Positions 32,560 to 42,442 of a DNA stretch of 64,000 nt are shown piece after piece. A program made the position numbers and the translations under genes. The notes below the pieces were generated by a model. The model was not told where the DNA came from. It did not search any database and saw only the letters and a list, made by a program, of their open reading frames with translations. Source of the stretch: Saccharum officinarum (Eukaryota > Streptophyta > Magnoliopsida > Poales > Poaceae); assembly GCA_020631735.1 (NCBI GenBank), contig CM036231.1, forward strand, positions 5,545,831-5,609,830, written 5' to 3'. Every line of letters begins with the position of its first letter. The stretch's first letter is position 1.

Positions 32560-34985
32560 TATGTAGTGCAATCTATGAATTTTCCATGCATACAATTTTT
32601 TTTAATCTTTTCGTTCTTCGATCTCCAACAAGGGAATACAACATCACTGTAGGAGCAGTTGGTTAGCATTGTTGATCGTCCGGTACACGTCGAGTTGGTT
32701 TCGCTGTGTCCATTGTTGATTGTCTTAACACGAGACCTGGGTTTGGTGTTCATAGTTCCGGCCAAAGTATATAGGAGGATAGAATAGGAACAGTCGGTAG
32801 ATACACTGATGTTCATCTGTAGCTAGGTAAGCAGAATTTGTTTGTTCAGATGTACGAGTATAATCACTTATGTACAATGCACATCTAGCGCTACACGATT
32901 TGCAACTTTTCAGTTTTTCTGCTTTTGCCCCTTATTATTTGTTCTGGTACGTCAGGATGGTTATCTTCCTTCTCTATAGGTGAGGGAATTTTTAGTGCTT
33001 TTGAGTTTTGAGAACTATACTTCATGCTTGATCTTTCGCCGTAACATTCAAATTGCTCGTTGTAATCGGTGATGGCCAGGAGCACTCGTGGTCAATAGAG
33101 ACAGTTGTACACTTGTACGCAGCATCTCCAACGACGTCTCAGCTTTGCCATCTCCAGAGAGGCAGAGATGTCGCGCCTGCTCTTTGAGTCAGCGTGGAGA
33201 ATCTCTTCCATGACAACATGGGCCGCATCATGGCTATCCCCCTCCAGGGCGATCTTCACAGAACTGTCGCTTATATAAGTTTGATCCTAATCTAAAATCT
33301 TCTAGACCACGGTCTAAAGAACTGATTATTATTATGACAATACTAAAGGTAAAATGACCTCTATGTCCTCTTCAAATTATCATCCGTGTTGCTTTTCCTC
33401 TCGGTGCTATTCAGCCATCTAACCGCTTTCGCCACAACTCCGGCGTCTTCCTCACTGGCCGCCCCCCTTGCCGTCCCTACACTGCCCCCCTTGCCGTCCC
33501 TGCACCGCCACCGCCACCTCCCCTGTCTCGTCAGAGGGCGACCGGGTGTCCAAGCCCTACCATGCGTCCAAGCCCTGCCTATTGCCACCACGGCCACCTC
33601 CCTCTCCAGCCCTACCATCACCATCGCCTCCTATCGACAGTGGGCGGTTGAGTGGCCAAGGCTAGGAGCGGCAGAGTTTTGGAAGGAGGAGGCCACGGCT
33701 GCTGCACATGGGAGAGCCAAGCGAGCAAGTGGTGGCACAGGGGTGGGCGGAGTTAGCGCGGATGGAGGGGCACTAGAGGAAAATGGCTTGTGGTGGGGAA
33801 AAGGTGATCCAAGCCTCATGGTATAGGATTTTTGGCTCCTAGTTCAATTTCTGGTTCTTTTTACCTCCTGGTTCCTAGATAATCGAGAAAGAATTAAGTA
33901 GTTTGGGTGAAATTCTCAATTATACCAAGAATCCGATTTTAAACGGTTCTAATCACACCCTAGGAAGGTACGGAAACCTAATGCAATAAGTAGCGGAAAC
34001 CTAATTGAGTTAGAGAATGCAAACTCCTGTATGATTTTTTTTCATAAGTATTCGAAAGCTCACACTTCCCACTAGTCTTCGTTGGAGTCCCTTGCAAGGG
34101 TCAAGTTCTGTGGTTGGGTAACTCCACAAATAGCTCATAGGACTCCCCCCTCCCGTGGGCGCAAGTGGGTGTAACCTCTCCCGAACCCGTCGTCTTCATT
34201 ATAGAGCTTTTGGCCGAACCATAAGGTCCTCTCGTCCCCATACACCATCGGTGGTCACTCCACAATGTTAGTTGGAGGGTCTCACAAGATACAAACCTTG
34301 AGGAGTACAACACATGGCGCGAGCAAACACCGATAGCTTGGAGGTATGCAAACCTCACTAAACAATAGGTCTAAACCTAGAGCAAGCGCTAAACAGACCT
34401 CTAACTAGTCTAAGCACTAACCCTATCACTTTTGTTAATCATTTAATCTTCTCTTAATCGCATATAGTGGCTAGCTCGAGTATAAAGCAATGAGCCTTAA
34501 CTCAACTATGGCTTCCACAATCTCTGACACACTTCAAATGGTCGTGTATGGGGGCATATATAGCCCAACCAACTCAACTAGCTGTTAGAACTGTTTGAGC
34601 GCTTCGGTGCTCACCAGAGTTCTCTGTCGCTGCTCTGAGTGCATTTCTTTAGGTCCATTTGTCCGAGTATTTTTTTTTCTTGATGTCTTGAGCTTCTTAC
34701 TTGTCTTCTACGATCTCCGATATTTCTCTCAAACTTTATCTTAGTTCAAGTTCACCTCTTGCATTAGACTAAGTAGCTTGTATATACTAGTAAAAATTAT
34801 TAGTTCTAATAGTTATGTTTTGACGGCAAGTTCTAATAGTTATGTTGTCAATCGATCACAAAATCAGGTTCATCAAAAAACAAAATCAGGTTCATATTTC
34901 TTACACCAGCCATTTGTAGCACCCTGTCTCCATCAGATAATTCTACTTAAGGGAAGCAGCGTCCGATGTCTCCATCAGCTATTTC
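32560..34985. other. GCR1 3' flank and repeat-like sequence, no gene recognised
   Basis: 32,560 to about 33,000 probably holds the GCR1 3' UTR. 33,361-33,840 is a GC-rich, Ala/Pro/Ser low-complexity patch with long frames on both strands. 33,860-34,780 has the texture of LTR-retrotransposon noncoding DNA, but no terminal repeats were found. Confidence 0.4.
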
Positions 34986-34993
34986 TATTTAAG
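34986..34993 (+). promoter_or_regulatory. Possible TATA box
   Basis: TATTTAAG about 140 bp upstream of the ATG of the small membrane protein at 35,131. Confidence 0.35.
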
Positions 34994-35130
34994 CAAGCCT
35001 AGGCCGTGGTAACCGAGCATTATCGCTCCCAATCATTCACTCTCCAGTCTCCTCTCATCACTGCTCCAGCTAGCTGGCTGCCTGCTCGGAGGTGACAGCA
35101 GCAGCTCCCTTTGCTCCATTCCGTGTAAAC

Positions 35131-35478
35131 ATGGCTGCCGACCTCCCAGTCCCAGTACCAGAGGTGGCAATGGCGGCCTTGTACATCGCTCTCGGCTGCC
35201 GCGAAGTCCTGAAGCCGGTCCTTCATTTCCTGGACGCAGCCACCGCGCGCAGCCCTGTACTCGACATGGCCGTCGCTGCCATCCTCCTGACCCTTCCGAC
35301 GGCCTACCTCTTCGTCGTCGGCGTCATCCTCCCCGTCGCCCTCCAGATCACCTTGCAGCCGGCGGCGGCCTTCTCCCGAGCGGGTTTCTGGTGGTCCGTT
35401 GCTCTGGGTTTCGCGCTGCTGCTTTTCTTTATTATTGTGCCCCTCGTGGCCTTTCTATTCCTCACTCCAGCCTTCTAA
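35131..35478 (+). CDS. Small hydrophobic membrane protein, unknown
   Basis: 115 residues. I start at 35,131 because it is the first ATG (context AAACATGGCT); the frame upstream has no ATG. Hydrophobic spans lie near residues 13-24 (weak), 47-75 (M-A-V-A-A-I-L-L-T-L ... V-V-G-V-I-L-P-V-A-L) and 87-113 (W-W-S-V-A-L-G-F-A-L-L-L-F-F-I-I-V-P-L-V-A-F-L-F-L). This suggests two to three membrane segments with short loops. GC-rich coding sequence in an AT-rich setting, a TATA-like motif upstream and no introns resemble intron-less grass orphan genes. No family is recognised; function unknown. Confidence 0.6.
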   Translation: MAADLPVPVPEVAMAALYIALGCREVLKPVLHFLDAATARSPVLDMAVAAILLTLPTAYLFVVGVILPVALQITLQPAAAFSRAGFWWSVALGFALLLFFIIVPLVAFLFLTPAF

Positions 35479-35835
35479 TTCCTCTCTTGCCATTGCGTTC
35501 AAAAAAAAATTCCTCACTGCAGCTGGCGCGTAAGGAAATGCTTGTTTTGGTGAGTGATTGGCCGGGTTTATATATAGCTTAGAACCAGCTTACTCCTGGT
35601 TAAAAAGGGCAAAACATAGTTACCCGTTGCTAGTACTACTACTACATAAGCAAATAAAGCATGCTGCCATGCCTTGGTTTTACAAAGGCTATGGGAGCTG
35701 ATGCAAGATTCCGCTTTTTGATTGGAGCCTTGGAGGCGATATTCTCTGGCCGTCACTAGGCGGAAGCCGACGTGTGGATCATTCTGGTGAGAGCTGCAGC
35801 GAACAGGCGGCCGGCGGGTTCCACACAGTTGTAAG

Positions 35836-35836
<1 letters not shown>

Positions 35837-35916
<80 letters not shown>
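35837..35916. repeat. (TA)n microsatellite, 80 bp
   Basis: About forty uninterrupted TA units between 'gtaagt' and 'gtttctttg'. Confidence 0.98.
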
Positions 35917-35919
<3 letters not shown>

Positions 35920-36019
35920 TCTTTGTTTGAACTTATTTACAAGCTTGAAGCTTCCCTATTTGGCCTGACCGCATGGAGGGGGTTAAAAAACAAAGGGCGT
36001 GACAGGTTTCTTCTTGGTT

Positions 36020-36176
36020 CAGGGGCGTATCTAGCCTATGTTACCGGGGTCACCCGACTCCGATGACTTTGGCAAAACTAGTGGAGAATTACAGTTCATT
36101 ACAACTTATCAATGGTGCTGACCCCACTGTATTAACATGATGACCCCGATGAATTTTATGGCTGGATTCGCCACTG
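36020..36176. mobile_element. hAT-like MITE (CAGGGGCG family), 157 bp
   Basis: Left end CAGGGGCGTATCTAGCC; right end, reverse complemented, CAGTGGCGAATCCAGCC. The perfect 8 bp target duplication TCTTGGTT lies at 36,012-36,019 and 36,177-36,184. Confidence 0.9.
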
Positions 36177-36279
36177 TCTTGGTTAGAAAGTGAAGTTGTA
36201 ATCTTCTAAAAAGAGTATAGGTTTGTAATGAAGTTGTCCAATGCAATGCAAGTAAATCTCTCTGTTGCGAGCTACTACA

Positions 36280-36570
36280 CGTGTTGTGCTTTGAAATGGA
36301 TTTCAAAAGAAGGGTTCTTTTCTCGAGCTCTTTTATCATCTTCGAAGGGGTACCACGAATTATAACTTATAAGAGAGGTGAGAGGTAAAACCAAATCCTC
36401 TATATATGAGTTAATAACCTTCAGTCATACAACACGTGTAACCTTCAGTCATACAACACGTGGTGCTTTCAAATTAATTTCAAGAGACTTAAGGGCTCTT
36501 TTCTAGAGAACTTGTACCAGTTTTGAAAATATACCGAGGATTATGAACGAGAGGTAAAAAAAGGTCTGTA
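36280..36570. repeat. Diverged direct duplication with a 24 bp tandem inside
   Basis: The block from 'cacgtgttgtgctttgaaat' to 'gagaggtaaaacc' (about 36,278-36,392) recurs as 'cacgtggtgctttcaaatt' to 'gagaggtaaaaaa' (about 36,456-36,560). Between them a 24-base unit, 'aaccttcagtcatacaacac' plus 'gtgt', is repeated at 36,416 and 36,440. Confidence 0.6.
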
Positions 36571-36670
36571 CATAATGTATCTGAAGCTACTCCTTCATCA
36601 CTGTTTCTCACGGGAAGTCCCTTCATAACATTAGGTGTGCAAGATCACAGTAGTCGTATCATCCATTCAT

Positions 36671-36813
36671 CAGGAGCGAAGCTATACATGGAGTTAATGG
36701 GGTCAGCTGATCCTTACAAATTTTAGCAAATCTTATATCGATTATTCACTGATCGCTAGTAGATACTTTGTGATGATCAGTGGAGCTGATCCCCGTGGTT
36801 GGCTTCGCCCGTG
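36671..36813. mobile_element. hAT-like MITE (CAGGGGCG family), 143 bp
   Basis: Left end CAGGAGCGAAGCTATAC; right end, reverse complemented, CACGGGCGAAGCC. The perfect 8 bp target duplication CCATTCAT lies at 36,663-36,670 and 36,814-36,821. It lies about 500 bp from its relative at 36,020. Confidence 0.9.
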
Positions 36814-37198
36814 CCATTCATCCCACTTGCTACAGTTCACACAATTGTCGACGGGTGCTAACCGTTATGTCGTTGCAATAACTTGCCACACAGTTATCGA
36901 TGGGTGCTCAACCATACGGCGTTTGCATTACATTACTGCAATATGTTCTTTAACTTTTGCGTAACCATAGTTATGCGTGCAGAAGAGTAGTTCCTTACTT
37001 CCTTTCCACATTTCATTTTATATATTTGTCTTCTTTGTCTTATTAGACGGGTATAGTGGACCGCTCTTCCTTTTTTGGTCTTAGTGGAATGGTGGCTTTT
37101 TTATCAAAAGCAATCTGAAAGCAGTTTATAAGAGAGTTTGATTTGGTTGTAGTTCTTTTCCCCTTTTCATATTTATTTGAAGGAACACAAGAAAAAAA

Positions 37199-38264
37199 GT
37201 CATGTTTGGATCCCTAAACTAAAGTTTTCCAAATAGATGATCTAAAGATAGATCTAAATTTTAGCAAAAAAACCCCAAAAACACTTTAGACCATTAGACC
37301 ACAAAAATGAGCGGAAGTGGTCTAAAGTTTTGATTCCTCTTGCCAAAAAATGAGTTTGTCCTCGTGAAATATCGGTCCTCCCGGTTCTTGCACAGAAAAG
37401 CTTTACAACACTACCGCTCCGGGCTTCTTCCCTGCCCAAGCTCCCGACGACCCTACCGCCGCCTGCCGCACCCGCCATGCCCTGGCTATTCCACCGCCGC
37501 CCGGTCATGCCACTACCCCCCATCCCACCACCGCTGCCCATCCCATCATCGCCACCCATGAAGAAGCAACACCTCGCCTCACCTTGAAGAAGTCGCACCA
37601 TCGTGCCCTTACCAAGCCTTCCTCTCATGGACCCCAAGATGCCGTCCCCTATGATATCCCAAATCGACCCCGTGCCCTCCAGTCGAGATGGGAGCTTTTT
37701 CAGTCTTGACCTCAACTTGGCAGCTCTTGATTTCCCGCGTATGGGATTGTACCAAGAAATTCTCAGATCGACATCGGTTGAAGATAGAAGCAGTGGTGGC
37801 CGTGGTGCTCACGGTGCCCGTGGTGGTAGAGGCAGCCGTGGCGGCTCTGGTAGGTGTGAAGGAACTGGACCTATTGCTGGCAGAGGCAAGCGTGGTGGCT
37901 GTTGCGACGTTGGAGGAATTGCCACTTGTAGCGGTTGTCGTGGTAGCTGTGGCGGTATTGCTAGGTGTGGCGGCCGTGCTAGAGACGTGCTGCTTGCTAC
38001 TTATGGCAAAATCCCAGTGAGTGGTGATAGAGGTAGCAATGGCCTAATCCCGTTCTGAGCTCCTCGCATGGCTTGGACACCTAACAATGGTGTGCGCGGA
38101 GGCTCTTGATCTGACGTCGCCACTACGCTACCAAAATTTATTATAATCGTATCCACAATCTAAAATCTAATAATTGTATCTACAAAATAGATCATAATCT
38201 ATATTATTATAATCGTATCCACAATCCAAATTTTAATAATTGAAGGTATTCCAAACAAGACCTT
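37199..38264. other. Possible TIR-flanked element with GC-rich, Gly-rich interior
   Basis: Left edge GTCATGTTTGGATCC and right edge GGTATTCCAAACAAGACC are rough inverted repeats, but no target duplication was found. The interior (37,603-38,058, plus) holds a 151-codon frame with a Met/Pro start, a D-G-S-F-F-S-L-D-L-N motif and an Arg/Gly-rich tail. The repetitive GGT/CGT codons make low complexity the simplest explanation. Could be a transposon carrying a gene piece. Confidence 0.3.
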
Positions 38265-38293
38265 ATATGAGTGCAAAAATGTACACATGATAA

Positions 38294-38488
38294 GACCAGT
38301 CTCAGTGGGGATTTTACGTCACCGTTTCCAACACATCCAGATTTTGGAAACAGTGCAGAAGAGTTTCATCCCCATGAAACTCTCTCTGCTCCCATGAAAC
38401 TCTTATCATCTCTCTCTTCATTAATATGGTGCCGCATCAGCATAATTAATGCCCATGAAACTCTGATGAAACCCCATTGAAACTGGCC
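38294..38488. mobile_element. Tourist-like (PIF/Harbinger) MITE, 195 bp
   Basis: GACCAGTCTCAGTGGGG pairs with the reverse complement of the right end, GGCCAGTTTCAATGGGG. TAA lies at 38,291-38,293 and 38,489-38,491. Internal 'catgaaactct' occurs four times. Confidence 0.8.
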
Positions 38489-38905
38489 TAATGAGTTGCG
38501 GAGGATGCAGGACAAACAAAATGCATCGGCCATTGCTTGACCTGTTTGTTTAAGTTGACCACTGCTTAAAGGCCAGCATCTTTGGGAGAAGAGAAAAAGG
38601 GAACATCTATCTATCACTATCAGAAACATAACTGTCGTCGAGTCACCGGAGCCGTCGAGCCGAGGAGGAGCTGCGTGGGCTGTCGACCTTTTCGCCCCAC
38701 GAAATCACGTACTGGGCTACTGGCACATGAGCCGTTGTGCTAGCTTCTACTACTTTTTGGTGGAATCATGTAAGGTTCCAATTTCAGTATATATATTCAA
38801 GGCAATCATGCACTCACGACTACACGAGCAAGGTTGCTTAGCTTTATTCTAGCATGCCCGTCCCCCCGATCGATACATGTCTCTGTCTCTCCCCTCAGGC
38901 AGCGA

Positions 38906-39167
38906 GGGCACTCCCAATACAGAAAATCATCGTAGTTTCTATGAGTATTAATTATACTGTCATTTAAGCGTTTTGCTGATGTGGTAAGGTAGTAATTGAA
39001 GAGAGAGAGCAAAAATCATAGAAACCGGATCTAAGTTAGAAACCATGTTTATACGAGAATCAAGACATGAAGGGTTGTAATTGATAGAGAACGGAGAGAG
39101 AATGCATGTGATTAGATAAAAAATTGTCCTGTAGAAACTATCCATTGGAGCCATAGTTTCTATATGT
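38906..39167. repeat. Probable MITE with 'tagtttctat' ends
   Basis: 'gggcactcccaatacag' and 'cgtagtttctatgag' at the left mirror 'tccattggagcc' and 'catagtttctatatg' at the right in inverted order. It abuts the next MITE at 39,169. Target duplication not resolved. Confidence 0.5.
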
Positions 39168-39168
39168 A

Positions 39169-39389
39169 GGGTGTGTTTAGTTCCGCGAAAAGGTGTAAAA
39201 AAAGTACTGTAGCACGTTTTGGCTTTATTTGGTAAATAGTGTCCAACCGTTGACTAATTAGGTTCAAAACGTTCATTTCGCAAAGTACAACCAAGCTGTA
39301 CAATTAGTTTTTGATTTCATCTACATTTAGTACTCCATGCATGTATCGTAAGTTTGATGTGACGGGGAATCTTTTGTTTGCACAGTACT
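39169..39389. repeat. MITE, GTTTAG-end family, copy 4 (right end lost)
   Basis: GGGTGTGTTTAGTTCC and the internal blocks 'ttgactaattaggttcaaaa' and 'tagtactccatgcatg' match the 7.2 kb copy. The sequence stops matching after 'tttgcacagtac', so the right end is missing. Confidence 0.7.
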
Positions 39390-40290
39390 TTTTTTTTGAG
39401 GAAGTAAACAATGCCGTAGTGTTTATAGAAATGAATAGGTAAGCATTGGTACTACCCTAAGATTCTTGAAGTCTAGGAACATTATATATTTGTGTGCTAG
39501 TGCCATTTGTCACCTGTCGCTGTTACAGGGACAATTACATATAACAGGAAAGCTCAGAAAAGTAAGAAAAAAAATGCGGGAGATAAACAGCACTACTTAC
39601 TAAGGAACGGCAGCGAAGGCGAGAGGCGAGAAAAAGGAGCAGAGTGAAGTGAGAATTTGAGGTGGAAAGGCGCTAAACCGAAGAGTTTTGAAGATAGAGA
39701 TCCGGGGGATAAGAAAAAGCACACCGACCACCAAGTTCGATCATACTCCTGTAGCTATATTATAGCATTATCATAGCATTGGTAACTTGGTGTAGGTGGA
39801 GAGAAGCTTAGTAAATTGCTGAGCATTTAGTCTTACAGCACATCAAAGATGAGAGAGAGAGAGGCTACATGACAACCAAACAACCAAATAGAAAAGGGGA
39901 CACTGGTAAAAAGAAACAGAGAAAAAATCTTCAGTTTAATAGAAACGGTAACATTAATTTTTCTTGAACAGTCGCATCAGACGTTATTAATTCTGGGTGT
40001 TACTAGCGCCCGGAAGTCTGGAGCCGCTTCAAAATATCGGACGCCTCTATCTTCTCTTGCGGCGCCTGCCCCGCCTGCTGCTGCACCTGCCCGCCCGCCC
40101 CGCGCCCGCTGCTGCGCCTACCTGACGTCCGTGCGCTCGTCGGGTTGGGTTTCCCCGCCAAGCTCGAACTAACACGGCGAGATTGAGGGAAGGGAAGGGA
40201 GGGGGAAGGAGAGGAGAGAGTGAGGCGCGCCGCGAGAGGAAGGCGCGAGGTAGGAGCTGAAGCCCTGCGGAAGGCCATTGTCCGCCAGCC
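39390..40290. other. No gene recognised; GC-rich lead-in at 40.0-40.29 kb
   Basis: AT-rich to 39,990. Then a GC-rich block with minus-strand frames of 81-91 codons that lack a recognisable domain. 'gcgcccggaagtctgg' at 40,009 resembles 'gcccggactgacgg' near the other copy of the short-repeat array and may be an element end. Confidence 0.4.
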
Positions 40291-40295
40291 ACCGT

Positions 40296-40610
40296 ACTAC
40301 AACATGTGCAACACCAGATCTACTTTTAAAACATTCAGATTATATATTTGCAACATATATACGTCTAAAACATATGAAACACTTGGAACATGCGTGTATA
40401 GCCATTGCAACATGTGCAACACCAAGACTTACTTTTAAAACATCTAGATGAAACATTTGCAACATAAACACTTGAAACACTTGAAACATAAGCTTGCAAC
40501 ATGCGTATTTTGTCGTTGCAACATATGCTACATCCCAGATCTACTTTTACAACATCCAGAAGAAACACTTGAAACAAAAATCTGAAACACTTGAAACACA
40601 TCGCTCGCCG
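40296..40610 (+). repeat. AAACACTTG(A/C)AACAT array, copy 2
   Basis: Same short-period sequence as 25,950-26,320: 'gcaacaccagatctactttt', 'aacatctagatgaaacattt' and 'gaaacacttgaaacata'. It is again flanked by GC-rich DNA. Same orientation as copy 1. Confidence 0.6.
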
Positions 40611-40713
40611 CGTGATCATGGCCTACCTGGTGGGGAACTGTGGCAGATCGGCGAGGAGGACAGGGAACGCGAAGGGAGGCCGCCTTGGCGTAGGCGCTGG
40701 AGTGGTAACGACG

Positions 40714-42442
40714 TGTGACACCCTCGGTGTTACACCCTAAACAAATCGCTAAATCATGTCATAGGCATCATGTTTATGTGATAATGCATGTAATAAAGTG
40801 TATAGATAAATTTCATGTAACCTAAAATGATTAATGAAAATGTTAAATGAAAATTTATTCAATAGCTCATGTTATATCAAGTAGGGTCGAAAACCAATTT
40901 TTATTGAGCAAAAATATTATAGAACATGTGTGTGACACCTAAATAAAGTTTGAAGTGCAAATTTTGTAGATGACAATGCAGCTCTTGCTGTAAAAAAAAT
41001 AATATTGCTAGCTAGTATTTCTAGTAGCTTAGAAATGGAACTTGAAATCAAATTCAGCTCAAAGATTTGGAAAACTTTCAAGTTTGAAAACAATGTGACA
41101 ATGCTATATTGGCGAATTAATTTTGAAAAATCTAGCTAAGGACTGGTGTCATGTTCTAGTCCTTATGGGTGGCCTAATATTCCCTTTTTATGGGTGACCT
41201 AATATTCCAACCTCGATAGTTTAGTTTTTAGAGACGCTTTAAAATTTGTGCACATCACCTGCACGGTCTGTGCGCGGTCACCATGTTCCTGTGCTCGCTG
41301 TGGTCATCCCCGGCCGAGCCACACGTGCGCGTGGCCGCATTGCTGGGGCTAGGGCCACCCTCGGCCTGGCTGTGGCTTGGCTGCGGCCTGGTCGCCTTTG
41401 GCCGCTGCCACGCGGAGCTGCTGTTGCCGCGCTGCTCCTGCCGCACTACTGCTGCTGCCACCCCGCTACTGCGCGATGCTGCTGCCCCTGCCTTGTGCTG
41501 TGGCACAGCTGCTGCCGATGCCGTCGCCTCGCCATTGCATTCACACTCCCTGCGGCTCTGCACTATTGTCTGCCCCGGCCCAATGCCTGCCACTGCTGCG
41601 CGCACATGGCCGCACTCGCCGTCGCCTTGCCATTTATGGCGCCGCAGCCGCACACGCACACACATTTCCTCGGACCGCTGGGTCCATAGCACCTGCATGA
41701 ATATCGCCCTGATGGCTCAGTCCGCGTCCCGCCAAGATGAGAACGGCCAGAGCTCCTACCTACCCCCTCCTCTGCCATCCCTACCAGATGACCCCGCTTG
41801 CCCAATTTGGCATGGTTAAGTCACCTCGACTCAATTCGTCGCGTCTCGCGCTCCGCCATTAAGTCACTGAGCCGCCCATCCCCACCCCGCCTTGATTCAT
41901 GCCCGGCCAAGCTCCAATTTGGAGTTTTCCCTCGCCGCCGTGCCGATTAGGCCGTGTCCGGCAGGTGCCAATGGCAGCCCTCCAGCCACCTGGAGCCAAA
42001 TCGGCTGCACCACTAGCTTCGCCTCAAACTCCTCTACCTCCTGCGCCCCTTAGCCGTACCTCTACCGCTACCCCGGCGCCGCTGATGCGGCCGTGTCCGC
42101 CGTGGTGTGTCGCCGCACCGCTCGGTTACTCGTGGCCAGCCGTGCTCAGGTAGTCTCCAGTCGAACCATCACCTCGACCAGGTCCACGGTAAGCTTCTGA
42201 TGCTCACTCGCTAGTTGGTTAGGCCTGTTGTTGCCCTAGTGCACCGAAACAACTGTGCCGCCGCCGTGGACGACTGCGCACCATTGCCACCCGCTCTAGT
42301 GCGACCCACTGCCCCTCACCGCCGCTTAGTGTAGGCTCTTAGGTCGTAGATGGCGGTCGACCCTCTAGGCAGGTCCGTGGGAACCCTAGATGGTCGGCGT
42401 GGCCGGCCAGTGCCAATGCTCGCCGCACCACTACCCGCCCTG
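40714..42442 (+). mobile_element. Older LTR-retrotransposon-like sequence, left part
   Basis: Begins TGTGACACCCTCGGTGTTAC, a start familiar from grass gypsy LTRs. AT-rich to 41,230, then GC-rich noncoding leader-like DNA with meaningless long frames on both strands. It is interrupted at CCCTG (42,438-42,442) by the 10.5 kb element and appears to continue at 52,917. No coding domain, so the gypsy assignment is tentative. Confidence 0.4.

Noticed and set aside
35837..35916. Second Micron-like site at the other (TA)n tract
   Set aside because: Only the bare microsatellite is present; no element with the terminal block adjoins it.
41246..41819. Several frames of 107-178 codons on both strands
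   Set aside because: Low-complexity Ala/Cys/Pro/His text in the GC-rich leader of an older retrotransposon-like sequence.
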